Assembly (NCBI GenBank): GCA_964519955.1
Contig: CAZFLM010000055.1
Location: 1 to 46,813, forward strand
Direction: 5' to 3'
From: CAZFLM01 sp964519955
Lineage (GTDB): Bacteria > Armatimonadota > Chthonomonadetes > Chthonomonadales > CAJBBX01
DNA length: 46,813 nucleotides
Shown piece by piece: positions 16,946 to 24,764 of this stretch. The position numbers and the translations under genes are program-made. The notes under the pieces were generated by a model that saw nothing but the letters and a program-made list of their open reading frames with translations, made no database searches and had not been told where the DNA came from. Numbering within the stretch: position 1 is the first letter of the stretch; the number at the start of each line of letters is the position of its first letter.

Positions 16946-19009
16946 GTGATACGCCGTGTCCAATCCTTCATAGTCGCGGCAGGCGCCTGCCTGGCCATGC
17001 CGTCCCAGCTTTCACCGTGCGCCCGCGCCGACATGGCCGGGCGCAGCCCTAGCAACCAGGAGAAACCCGTGGCGAAGCGCATCGTCCCGCGCAAGGACGC
17101 GTTCTTTGGCGTCCATTTCGATCTGCACCCCCAGAAGACAGACACCGAGTTGGGAGCCGACGCAACACCCCAGAATATCGGTGCATTCCTCGACCGAGTG
17201 AAGCCCGACTACGTTCAGTACGACTGCAAGGGGCATGCCGGATACGCCGGGTACGCCACCAGAGTCGGCTGGGCCTCGCCCGGCATCGTCAAGGATGCCC
17301 TGGCCATGTGGCGCGCGGAGACCGCCCGGCGCGGCGCGGGGCTCTTCATCCACTACTCCGGCGTGTGGGACACAGTCGCGATCGAGCATCACCCCGAGTG
17401 GGCGCGCATCGGGCCGGACGGCGCGCGCGATCCCGACCACACGAGCGTGTTCGGCGCGTATGTCGATGAGCTGCTGATCCCGCAGCTTGTCGAGGTCGCC
17501 CACTCGCACGAGCTGGACGGAGCGTGGGTCGATGGCGAGTGCTGGGGCGCACAGCTCGACTGGTCGCCCGCCGCGCTGGCGGCATGGAAGGCGGAGACCG
17601 GCTACGCCGAGGCGCCCAAGAAGCGCGGCGACCCGCACTGGGAGGAGTGGAAGGCCTTCCACCGCCGCGCGTTCGAGCGGTACCTGACGCACTGGACCGA
17701 CGCCGTCCGCAAGCAGGCGCCGCGGATGCAGCTCACCAGCAACTGGATGTACACCACCTTCGCACCGAAGGAGCCGGCGGCGCGCCTGGACTGGCTCTCC
17801 GGCGACTACTCCCCCGCCCTCTCCGTCGACCGCGGCCGCGTGGAGGCGCGCTACCTGGCGTCCACCGGCATGCCGTGGGACCTCATGGCCTGGGGCTTCA
17901 ACTGGGCCGACGGCCAGGGCCAGGCGCTGAAGACCGCCGTGCACCTGCAGCAGGAGGCTGGCGCCGTGCTAATGGCGGGCGGCGGGTTCCAGGTGTACTA
18001 CAACCCGACGCGCAGCGGCACCATCGTGCCCGAGATCACCGAGACGATGGGCCAGGTGGCCGAGTTCTGCCGGGCGCGCCAGAAGGTCAGCCACAAGAGC
18101 ACCACCGTGCCGCAGGTCGCCCTGCTCTGCTCCTCCGAGTCGCAGTTCGAGCGTTCCGACGCGGTGTTCACGCCCTACGGGTGCTTCGACGAGATCGAGG
18201 GAGCGCTGCACGCCCTGCTCGAGCTGCACTACTCGGTCGACCTCCTGGCCGAGCACCAGCTTGCCCCGCGCCTGAAGGACTACCCGCTCGTCGTGATCCC
18301 GGACTCGCACAAGCTCGCGCCGGCCTTCGTCGCGCAGGTGACGCAGTACGTGCGCGACGGCGGCAGCCTGCTGCTCCTCGGCGAGAAGTGCGCGCGCCTC
18401 TTCGAGCCCCTCCTGGGCGTCCGGCTGGACGGCGCGCCGCAAGGCGTCTCGGCGGAGCTGACGAGCCCGCTGGGAGTGATCAACGCGAACGGCGCGTGGC
18501 AGAAGGTGGCTGTGGAGGGCGCCGAGGTCCTGGCGACGCGCCACCCCACCCGCGACACGCGCAAGGACGGCGAACCGGCAGCCACGATCGCCGAGTGCGG
18601 CAACGGTCGGGTCGCCGCGTTCTACGGCCCCGTGACGCTGACCTACTTCCACTCCCATCAGCCGGGCCTGCGCGCGCTCATCGGCGAGGCAGCGAAGCGC
18701 CTGTTCCCGAACCCCGCTGTGGCGGTGGACGGCCCGCCCTGCATCGACGTGGCGCTGCGCCGCACGGCAGATGGCAAGCTGTCGGTACACCTGCTCAACC
18801 TGGCAGGCGTCCAGCGCGCCGGCGCGTTCCTGCACACCGACTTCGTGCCGTCAGTCGGCCCGCTGAAGGTGACCATCGCCGCGCCGGAGCGCCCGAAGCG
18901 CGTGCGCTGGGTCCCGGACGGCGGCCGCCTGAAGTGGGCGTGGGCCGACGGCAAGGTGACCGTCACCGTCCCGTCGCTGCACGTGCACGGGGTCGTCGTA
19001 CTGGAGTAG
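16946..19009 (+). CDS. Secreted glycoside hydrolase-like protein (TIM barrel plus beta-galactosidase-like middle domain)
   Basis: This 687-residue protein starts at a GTG (GAGGAG 7 bases upstream) with a signal peptide (about 1-29). The N-terminal barrel has a fucosidase/beta-galactosidase-like look: FFGVHFDLHP (53-61), GLFIHYSGVWD (132-142) and LDGAWVDGECW (190-200, where Asp196 and Glu198 are possible catalytic acids). The middle contains a flavodoxin-like segment (DYPLVVIPDSH...VRDGGSLLLLGE, near 450-485) typical of the GH42 trimerisation/amidotransferase-like domain. The C-terminus is beta-rich and ends LHVHGVVVLE, as in fucosidase-like enzymes. Exact GH family and substrate are not certain. 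It diverges from the sensor kinase and precedes the arabinofuranosidase. Confidence 0.7.
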   Translation: MIRRVQSFIVAAGACLAMPSQLSPCARADMAGRSPSNQEKPVAKRIVPRKDAFFGVHFDLHPQKTDTELGADATPQNIGAFLDRVKPDYVQYDCKGHAGYAGYATRVGWASPGIVKDALAMWRAETARRGAGLFIHYSGVWDTVAIEHHPEWARIGPDGARDPDHTSVFGAYVDELLIPQLVEVAHSHELDGAWVDGECWGAQLDWSPAALAAWKAETGYAEAPKKRGDPHWEEWKAFHRRAFERYLTHWTDAVRKQAPRMQLTSNWMYTTFAPKEPAARLDWLSGDYSPALSVDRGRVEARYLASTGMPWDLMAWGFNWADGQGQALKTAVHLQQEAGAVLMAGGGFQVYYNPTRSGTIVPEITETMGQVAEFCRARQKVSHKSTTVPQVALLCSSESQFERSDAVFTPYGCFDEIEGALHALLELHYSVDLLAEHQLAPRLKDYPLVVIPDSHKLAPAFVAQVTQYVRDGGSLLLLGEKCARLFEPLLGVRLDGAPQGVSAELTSPLGVINANGAWQKVAVEGAEVLATRHPTRDTRKDGEPAATIAECGNGRVAAFYGPVTLTYFHSHQPGLRALIGEAAKRLFPNPAVAVDGPPCIDVALRRTADGKLSVHLLNLAGVQRAGAFLHTDFVPSVGPLKVTIAAPERPKRVRWVPDGGRLKWAWADGKVTVTVPSLHVHGVVVLE

Positions 19010-19096
19010 CCTGCACGCGCCATCGACGTGACCGGTCCGTCCGCTGACGGGACAGGGGCGCAGCAAGCGGCGTCCCTGCCCTGGACTGTTCATGAG

Positions 19097-19152
19097 TGGC
19101 ACCCGGCGGGCACGGACGCCCGCCTCATCACGGCACCTGTGCGTGATGCGGC
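19097..19152 (+). repeat. Diverged copy of the 3' dispersed repeat
   Basis: GGGCACGGACGCCC at 19108-19121, followed by CATCACGGC and GTGCGTGATGCGG, aligns with a unit of the 1391-1720 array (GGGCACGGAGGCCC, CACCACGGC, GTGCGTTACGAAGG). It lies downstream of the glycosidase stop in the same orientation. Confidence 0.65.
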
Positions 19153-19200
19153 CTGCCGGAGCCTGACCGCATCGGCCGCAACGCAACCTGGAGAGCAACT

Positions 19201-21609
19201 ATGCGCTATCTAGCCGCACTGACCGTACTGCTCGCCGCCTGCGCGTGGGCTGGGACCACAGCCGCCAGCGCAGAAGACGCCCGCGTCACGATCGACGCAA
19301 CCCAGCCTGGCCCGGAGATCAGCCCGACGCTATACGGGGTGTTCTTCGAGGAGATCAACCACGCAGGCGACGGTGGGCTCTACGCGGAGATGGTGAGGAA
19401 CCGGTCATTCGAGGACGCCGACCGCCTGGAGAGCTGGGCTATCGTCAAGGGCGGGGACGCGACCGGCGACATCGTGGTGGCCAGGGAGACCCCGGCCAAC
19501 GCGGCGCAGCAGCGCTGCCTGCGCATCGAGCGCACCGCGTTCGGCGCCGGTCGCTTCGGGGTGTCGAACGCGGGTTACTGGGGCATGAGCGTGGTGAAGG
19601 GCAAGCGCTACGACCTCTCGCTGCTCGCCCGGTGCGCGTCGGGTGCCGGCCAGACCCTCACCGCGACGCTGGAGACGGCCGTCGGCGTGCCGCTGGCCAC
19701 GGCCAAGATCAAGCTACGCGGCAGCGCGTGGGCCACATACCGCCTGAGCCTCACCAGCAAGGCCACGAACCCGGCCGCCCGCCTCGCGCTGACCATCGAC
19801 CAGCCCGGCACGGTGTGGCTCGACATGGTGTCGCTCTTCCCGCGCGACACGTGGAAGGGCCGCGCGAACGGCCTGCGCGCCGACATTGCCGGGATGCTGC
19901 AGGGCCTGGGCCCCGCGTTCGTGCGCTTCCCGGGCGGGTGCTACGTCGAGGGCAACCGCATCGCCAACGCCTTCCGCTGGAAGCCCAGCATGGGCCCGAT
20001 CGCGGAGCGGCCCGGCCACCTGAACGACGTGTGGGGCTACCGCTCCACCGACGGGCTGGGCTACCACGAGTACCTGCTGATGTGCGAGGACCTCGGCGCC
20101 GAGCCGCTCTTCGTCATCAACTGCGGCATGGCGCACGGCGACGTCATCCCGATGGACCGCATGGAGGAGTTCGTGCAGGACGCGCTGGACGCCATCGAGT
20201 ACGCCAACGGGCCGGCGACCAGCACGTACGGCGCCATGCGCGCCAAGAACGGCCACCCGACGCCCTTCAACCTGAAGTACCTCGAGGTGGGCAACGAGAA
20301 CGGCGGCCCCGCCTACGACGAGCGCTACGCCCTGTTCTATGACGCGCTGAAGAAGGCGTACCCGGAGGTGCTGCTGGTCGCCAACGTGCCCGTGCGCAGC
20401 CGCCCGATGGACATCGTCGACGAGCACTACTACAGCAACCCCGCGTTCTTCATCGGCCAGGCGCACCGCTACGATACCTACCCGCGCACCGGGCCGAAGA
20501 TCTACGTCGGCGAGTACGCGGTGACGCAGAGATGCGGGCAGGGCAACCTTGCCGCGGCGATCGGCGAGGCCGCCTTCATGACCGGCATGGAGCGCAACGC
20601 CGACATCGTGACGATGTCCTCCTACGCGCCGCTGTTCGTCAACCAGAACAACCGCGCGTGGAACCCGGACATGATTGTCTATGACAGCTCGCGCGTGTTC
20701 GGCACCCCGTCCTACTACGTGCAGAAGCTCTTCCGCGACAACCGCGCCGACGTGAACCTGCCGTCCACCGTGGACGTGGCGGCCGCCCCGACCAGCCGCA
20801 CCACCGGCGCCATCGGCCTCGGCACGTGGGCCACGGCGGCGGAGTTCAAGGACGTGAAGGTGGTCTCCCCCAGCGGCGCCACGCTCTACGAGGCGGACCT
20901 GGCCACCGGCATGCCCGGCTGGCGGGTGTACAAGGGCCAGTGGACCGGCGGCGACGGCGTGCTGAAGCAGGCGAGCGCCGATGTGGACCTACGCGCGGTG
21001 TCAGGCGACGCGAAGTGGACGGACTACACGCTCACCCTCAAGGCGCGCAAGGTCTCTGGGGCGGAGGGCTTCCTCATCCTGTTCCACGTGCGCGACGACA
21101 GCAACCTGCTCTGGTGGAACATCGGCGGCTGGGGCAACGCGCGCCACGCCATCGAGAAGATGTCCGGTGGGAGCAAGACCAGCCTGGGCAGCGATGTCAA
21201 CGGCGGCGTCGAGACCGGGCGCTGGTACGACATCAAGGTGGAGGTTGCCGGCCCGCGCATCCGCTGCTACCTCGACGGCAAGCTGATCCACGACGTCATC
21301 GACGCCGAGCCCACGAGCCTGAACGTGTGCGCCGGCCGAATCGAGTCGACGGGCGAGGTGGTCGTCAAGGCAGTGAACTCCGGCGACGCGGCCCTCGACA
21401 CCGAGCTGGTGCTGCAGGGCCTCACCGGCATCGCCAGCCAGGCGCAGTGCACGGTGCTGACCTCCGCCAGCCCGAACGACGAGAACAGCTTCGCCAACCC
21501 GAGGCGCGTGTCGCCGAAGACCACCCGCATCGGCGGCATCGCCCCCAAGTTCCACCACACCTTCCCGCCCCACTCGGTGACGGTGCTGCGGATCGAGGCG
21601 GGGAAGTAA
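19201..21609 (+). CDS. Secreted alpha-L-arabinofuranosidase (GH51 type) with extra lectin-like domain
   Basis: The 802-residue protein has a signal peptide (1-24), a GH51-type start (SPTLYGVFFEEINHAGDGGLYAE, 41-63) and a CBM4/9-like insertion (about 70-215). The (beta/alpha)8 core has acid/base Glu366 (LEVGNENG) and nucleophile Glu438 (IYVGEYA). FVRFPGGCYVEG (240-251) is the typical substrate-loop strand. A second insertion at about 545-725 looks like a concanavalin-type sugar-binding domain (LLWWNIGGWGN), after which the C-terminal beta domain resumes (ALDTELVLQG, ending HHTFPPHSVTVLRI). It should release arabinose from arabinan or arabinoxylan side chains. GGAG at 19190-19193 lies 7 bases before the ATG. 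Confidence 0.88.
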   Translation: MRYLAALTVLLAACAWAGTTAASAEDARVTIDATQPGPEISPTLYGVFFEEINHAGDGGLYAEMVRNRSFEDADRLESWAIVKGGDATGDIVVARETPANAAQQRCLRIERTAFGAGRFGVSNAGYWGMSVVKGKRYDLSLLARCASGAGQTLTATLETAVGVPLATAKIKLRGSAWATYRLSLTSKATNPAARLALTIDQPGTVWLDMVSLFPRDTWKGRANGLRADIAGMLQGLGPAFVRFPGGCYVEGNRIANAFRWKPSMGPIAERPGHLNDVWGYRSTDGLGYHEYLLMCEDLGAEPLFVINCGMAHGDVIPMDRMEEFVQDALDAIEYANGPATSTYGAMRAKNGHPTPFNLKYLEVGNENGGPAYDERYALFYDALKKAYPEVLLVANVPVRSRPMDIVDEHYYSNPAFFIGQAHRYDTYPRTGPKIYVGEYAVTQRCGQGNLAAAIGEAAFMTGMERNADIVTMSSYAPLFVNQNNRAWNPDMIVYDSSRVFGTPSYYVQKLFRDNRADVNLPSTVDVAAAPTSRTTGAIGLGTWATAAEFKDVKVVSPSGATLYEADLATGMPGWRVYKGQWTGGDGVLKQASADVDLRAVSGDAKWTDYTLTLKARKVSGAEGFLILFHVRDDSNLLWWNIGGWGNARHAIEKMSGGSKTSLGSDVNGGVETGRWYDIKVEVAGPRIRCYLDGKLIHDVIDAEPTSLNVCAGRIESTGEVVVKAVNSGDAALDTELVLQGLTGIASQAQCTVLTSASPNDENSFANPRRVSPKTTRIGGIAPKFHHTFPPHSVTVLRIEAGK

Positions 21610-21627
21610 CTGTGGTTGCCACCGGCC

Positions 21628-21655
21628 TTTACATGTTCACAGGCCGGGCTACAAT
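21628..21655 (+). promoter_or_regulatory. Sigma-70-like promoter in the gap after the arabinofuranosidase gene
   Basis: TTTACA (21628-21633), a 16-base spacer and TACAAT (21650-21655). CCGGCCT (21622-21628) and AGGCCGG (21641-21647) form an inverted repeat that overlaps the -35 box and spacer, as an operator would. No protein gene follows. Confidence 0.5.
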
Positions 21656-21661
21656 GGCAAC

Positions 21662-21727
21662 ATAGTATCCCCCCAGCCACCTCGGTGGCTGGCCGCGAAG
21701 CCGCCTTCGGGCGGCTTCTGCTTTGGG
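21662..21727 (+). ncRNA. Candidate small RNA: two hairpins ending in an intrinsic terminator
   Basis: Downstream of the promoter are a hairpin CCAGCCAC-CTCG-GTGGCTGG (21673-21692) and a 9-bp stem GAAGCCGCC (21697-21705) / GGCGGCTTC (21710-21718) closed by a TTCG tetraloop and followed by TGCTTT. The latter has the form of a standard intrinsic terminator. A transcript of about 65 bases would result. The simpler alternative is that the second hairpin only terminates the arabinofuranosidase mRNA and the promoter match is chance. Confidence 0.4.
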
Positions 21728-21759
21728 GAGAGCATCCCACAAGCGTCGAGGCCCAGCGC

Positions 21760-21916
21760 AACCGCCAAGCGGAAGGCCGGCGGTTGAAACCGCGCCTGCC
21801 GACGGCACGGTGCCCGCCTGCGCGGGCTGAACGACCAGCCTTCAGCGCAGGCGGGCACCGCAACGGCACAGGCAGCCAGCAATGAGGCCCGGGGCAACCA
21901 CCACGCCCCGGGCCTC
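21760..21916 (+). repeat. Palindrome-rich non-coding element
   Basis: AACCGCC (21760-21766) pairs with GGCGGTT (21779-21785), which can alternatively form GCGGTT-GA-AACCGC. A perfect 16-bp stem joins 21808-21823 to 21845-21860 around a 21-base loop that has its own GGCT/AGCC helix. A perfect 12-bp stem follows (21884-21895 with 21905-21916). None is coding. It looks like a dispersed hairpin element, or a convergent terminator region between this point and proS. Confidence 0.6.
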
Positions 21917-21939
21917 GCCACGTCAGTTCAGCACTCAAC

Positions 21940-21998
21940 CGCGTCCATCCGCGGTCCCATCCAGCCGTTATCGCCGTTCATCGGTGTGCATCGGTGGA
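21940..21998. repeat. CATCNGNGGT-type degenerate short repeat
   Basis: GCGTCCATCCGCGGTCCCAT, then CGTTCATCGGTGTGCATCGG: a run of near-identical ten- to twelve-base steps based on CATC(C/G)G(C/T)GG. A second patch of the same kind is at 29868-29903. It lies just past the proS stop, and nothing in it is coding. Confidence 0.6.
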
Positions 21999-22019
21999 CG
22001 CCCTTCAGCCAGGCCGCGC

Positions 22020-23459
22020 CTAGTACGACCGCGCGAAGATGGCCACCTTCTCGGCCGGCTTGCCGGTGTAGAAGCACGTGCCGGCCTCGGCAGGCTGGTC
22101 GAACGGGATCACGCGGATCGTGGCCTTGGTCTCCTCCTGGATGCGGGCTTCGTCCTCGCCCGTGCCCGCCCAGTAGGCGCGCGCGTAGCCGGTCTCGACC
22201 GCGGCCTTCAGCTCATCGTAGGTCGCGACGTCGATCGTGTGGTCCTCGCGGAACTTCAGCGCGCGGTCGTAGAGCGACTGCTGGATGTCGTCGAGCAGCA
22301 TCTGGATGCGGTCTGCCAGGCCTTCCTGCGGCACGAACTGCTTGCCGGCCTTGCCCGGCACGTCGCGGCGCGCCATGGCCACGGTGCCCTGGGCGATGTC
22401 GCGCGGACCGACCTCGATGCGCACCGGGACGCCCTTCATCTCCCACTCGTTGAACTTAAAGCCCGGGGTGATCTGGTCGCGGTCGTCCACCTTCACCCGG
22501 AAGCGACCCTCCCACTGCTTCACGATGCCGTCGATGGCCTCCAGCACAGCGGGGCGCTCGGCGTCGCCCTTGTAGATGGGCACCACCACCACCTGGATGG
22601 GCGCCAGGCGCGGCGGGCAGACGAGCCCCTCGTCGTCGGAGTGCGCCATGATGAGCGCGCCGACGAGGCGGGTGGACACGCCCCACGAGGTGGTCCAGGC
22701 ATAGGCCTCCTGGTTGTTCACGTCCTGGTACTTGATGTCGAACGCCTGCGCGAAGTTCTGGCCGAGGTTATGCGAGGTGCCCGCCTGCAGCGCCTTGCCG
22801 TCCTGCATCATCGCCTCGATGGCGTAGGTGCGCAGGGCGCCGGCAAACTTCTCACGGTCGCTCTTCAGGCCGCGCAGCACGGGCAGCGCCATCTCCTTCT
22901 CGGCGAAGTCCGCGTACACCTCGTGCAGGATGCGCAGGGTCTCCTCCTCCGCGTCCGCCTCGGTGGCGTGGACCGTGTGGCCCTCCTGCCAGAGGAACTC
23001 CGTGGTGCGCAGGAACGGACGCGTGCGCATCTCCCACCGCACCACGTTGGCCCACTGGTTGATGAGCAGCGGCAGGTCGCGCCAGGAGTGGACCCACTTG
23101 GCGAAGCTCCAGCCGATGATGGCCTCGGAGGTGGGCCGCACGACGAGGGGCTCGGCGAGGTCCTCTCCGCCGCCCTTCGTCACGAGCGCGACTTCCGGAG
23201 CGAAGCCCTCGACATGCTCCGCCTCGCGCGTCAGGAAGCTCATCGGGATGAACAGCGGGAAGTAGGCGTTCTGGTGCCCCGTGGCCTTGATCCGCTCATC
23301 GAGCGCGCGCTGGATCCGCTCCCAGATGGCGTACCCCGTCGGGCGAATGACCATGCAGCCGCGCACCGGCGAGTAGTCCGCCAACTCGGCCTGCGCCACG
23401 ATGTCCAGGTACCACTGGGAGTAGTCCTTCTCCCGCTGCGTGATGACTTCCTTTGGCAT
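22020..23459 (-). CDS. proS: Prolyl-tRNA synthetase, archaeal/eukaryote-like type
   Basis: The 479-residue class II synthetase charges tRNA-Pro. Its length, the absence of the bacterial YbaK-like editing insertion and the unusual C-terminal domain ending in Tyr (KVAIFARSY) identify the short archaeal-type ProRS also found in some bacteria. Seen motifs: VVRPTSEAIIG (107-116), motif 2 as FLRTTEFLWQEGH (149-161) and the LQAGTSHNLGQNF block. I start at ATG 23459 because GGAGG (23470-23474) lies 10 bases upstream; the upstream extension of the frame runs into heptamer repeats and is not coding. It is preceded on the same strand by a VOC gene. Confidence 0.94.
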   Translation of the reverse strand: MPKEVITQREKDYSQWYLDIVAQAELADYSPVRGCMVIRPTGYAIWERIQRALDERIKATGHQNAYFPLFIPMSFLTREAEHVEGFAPEVALVTKGGGEDLAEPLVVRPTSEAIIGWSFAKWVHSWRDLPLLINQWANVVRWEMRTRPFLRTTEFLWQEGHTVHATEADAEEETLRILHEVYADFAEKEMALPVLRGLKSDREKFAGALRTYAIEAMMQDGKALQAGTSHNLGQNFAQAFDIKYQDVNNQEAYAWTTSWGVSTRLVGALIMAHSDDEGLVCPPRLAPIQVVVVPIYKGDAERPAVLEAIDGIVKQWEGRFRVKVDDRDQITPGFKFNEWEMKGVPVRIEVGPRDIAQGTVAMARRDVPGKAGKQFVPQEGLADRIQMLLDDIQQSLYDRALKFREDHTIDVATYDELKAAVETGYARAYWAGTGEDEARIQEETKATIRVIPFDQPAEAGTCFYTGKPAEKVAIFARSY

Positions 23460-23504
23460 GCTTCCTCGTCCTCCGGTTCTGTTCGTGGCATTAGTGTACC
23501 GTGC

Positions 23505-23600
23505 GGGGATGGGGACTTGGGACTTGGGACTTGGGGCTGGGGATTGCGGCGCCATCGCCAGCCCCAAGCCCCACGTCCCAAGTCCCAAGTCCCAAGTCCC
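23505..23600. repeat. Inverted pair of heptamer tandem arrays
   Basis: The left arm 23505-23546 is six 7-base units (GGGGATG, three GGGACTT, GGGGCTG, GGGATTG). The right arm 23559-23600 is six units of the complement (read on the minus strand: three GGGACTT, GGGACGT, GGGGCTT, GGGGCTG). A 12-base spacer separates them. The arms can pair into a long imperfect cruciform between the VOC stop and the proS start. Confidence 0.92.
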
Positions 23601-23607
23601 ACCCGCC

Positions 23608-24018
23608 CTACCCCCGCATGCCCGCGAGCACCATCCACGGCGTGCCGAAGCGGTCGACCAGCATGCCGAAGCCCTTCGCGTAGAAGGTCTCCGCGTACGC
23701 CATCTTCACCGTGCCGCCCTCGGCAAGCGCGCCGAAGATGCGCTCGCCCTCCGCCGCATCCTCCAGCGTGAGCGAGATGGAGAAGCCGGCCGGCTGGCTG
23801 TACCACGGCGGCGGAGCGTCGCCGCCCATCAGCACGTTCCCGTCGAGCTCCAGGCGCGCGTGCATGATGTTGTCGAGCTGGTCCGGCGGGGTCTGGACCG
23901 CCACCGGTGTATCGCGCGCCGCCACCATCGCGACGATCTCGCCTCCCAGGATGCGGTGATAGAACTCGAATGCCTCCCGGCACCGGCCGTTGAAGCCGAG
24001 GTACGGGCTTATCTGCAT
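23608..24018 (-). CDS. VOC-family (PhnB/glyoxalase-like) protein
   Basis: A 136-residue protein of the PhnB-like branch of the vicinal oxygen chelate fold. It opens ISPYLGFNGRCREAFEFYHRI-type, has the NIMHARLELDGNVLMGGD strand pair mid-protein, and closes with YAKGFGMLVDRFGTPWMVL, the usual C-terminal signature. The enzymatic role is unknown for most of this branch. GGAGG at 24027-24031 is 8 bases before ATG 24018, so the longer frame to 24057 is rejected. It diverges from the thioredoxin gene across an AT-rich palindrome that may control both. Confidence 0.85.
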   Translation of the reverse strand: MQISPYLGFNGRCREAFEFYHRILGGEIVAMVAARDTPVAVQTPPDQLDNIMHARLELDGNVLMGGDAPPPWYSQPAGFSISLTLEDAAEGERIFGALAEGGTVKMAYAETFYAKGFGMLVDRFGTPWMVLAGMRG

Positions 24019-24161
24019 GGGTGTAGCCTCCATGGTTGGGTGCGGCGATGCGATCACTCGCCGCGTGCTTCACCGTACGCGTGCGGGCCCGGCGGGTGCT
24101 TCGCGAGCGCGGGGCATCGATCCGCCGTCGAACGTGGGAACGCCCAACCACACCGTCGCGT

Positions 24162-24179
24162 ATATGGATATATCTATAT
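24162..24179. promoter_or_regulatory. AT-rich 18-base imperfect palindrome, candidate operator
   Basis: ATATGGATATATCTATAT is symmetric around the perfect palindrome GATATATC (24167-24174), with one mismatched pair (24166/24175). It lies between divergent VOC and thioredoxin genes and stands out sharply against the GC-rich surroundings. Such dyads are typical binding sites of small winged-helix repressors (ArsR, PadR, MarR types). No regulator gene is next to it. Confidence 0.45.
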
Positions 24180-24229
24180 CACCCCCCGCCGGTCAATGGC
24201 CGCCGCGGCGCGCACAAGGAGGAACCATC

Positions 24230-24697
24230 ATGAGCACACTGCAGGCTACCGACCGGGGCATCGTCATCCCTTGCGGCAAGTGCGGGCAACTCAACCGTGT
24301 CCCGTACGCCCGCACCGAGCAGGCGCCGGTGTGTGGCACGTGCCAGACCGCGCTGCCGGAGGTCGCGCAGCCCGTCGAGGTCACCAGCGACCTGGCGTTC
24401 GACACACTGGTGCGCGAGGCGGCGGTGCCCGTGCTGGTGGACTTCTGGGCGCCGTGGTGCGGGCCGTGCCGCATGGTCGCGCCGGAACTGGCGAAGGTGG
24501 CGGCGGCGAGCGGCGGGCACTACATCGTTGCCAAGGCGAACACCGACGAGCTGATGTCCACCGCGCAGGCCGCCCAGATCAGCTCGATTCCGGCGATGGC
24601 GGTGTTCCGCGGCGGCAAGGAGATCGCCCGAACCGTTGGCGCGCGCCCGGCCGCGGCCATCCAGCAGTTCGTAGCGGAGGCGCTGAAGGGGGCGTGA
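24230..24697 (+). CDS. Thioredoxin with N-terminal zinc ribbon (thioredoxin 2 type)
   Basis: A 155-residue thiol-disulfide oxidoreductase. The N-terminal extension holds a four-cysteine zinc ribbon (Cys15, 18, 35, 38), the hallmark of thioredoxin 2/TrxC, followed by a thioredoxin domain with the active site WCGPC at 76-80 and the cis-proline region SSIPAM. The protein is cytosolic. AAGGAGG (24216-24222) lies 7 bases before the ATG, which settles the start against the longer frame. In TrxC the ribbon is linked to oxidative-stress sensing; the nearby exported rubrerythrin makes a peroxide-defence context plausible. It ends in a strong convergent terminator. Confidence 0.92.
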   Translation: MSTLQATDRGIVIPCGKCGQLNRVPYARTEQAPVCGTCQTALPEVAQPVEVTSDLAFDTLVREAAVPVLVDFWAPWCGPCRMVAPELAKVAAASGGHYIVAKANTDELMSTAQAAQISSIPAMAVFRGGKEIARTVGARPAAAIQQFVAEALKGA

Positions 24698-24713
24698 AGC
24701 ATCGGATGCGGGA

Positions 24714-24757
24714 CGAAGGCCCCGCGGCACGGCCATCACCGCGCCGCGGGGCCTTCG
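24714..24757. terminator. 15-bp hairpin, bidirectional terminator
   Basis: CGAAGGCCCCGCGGC (24714-24728) pairs perfectly with GCCGCGGGGCCTTCG (24743-24757). It lies between the convergent thioredoxin (stop 24697) and rubrerythrin (stop 24765) genes. Confidence 0.75.
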
Positions 24758-24764
24758 CGCGTGC

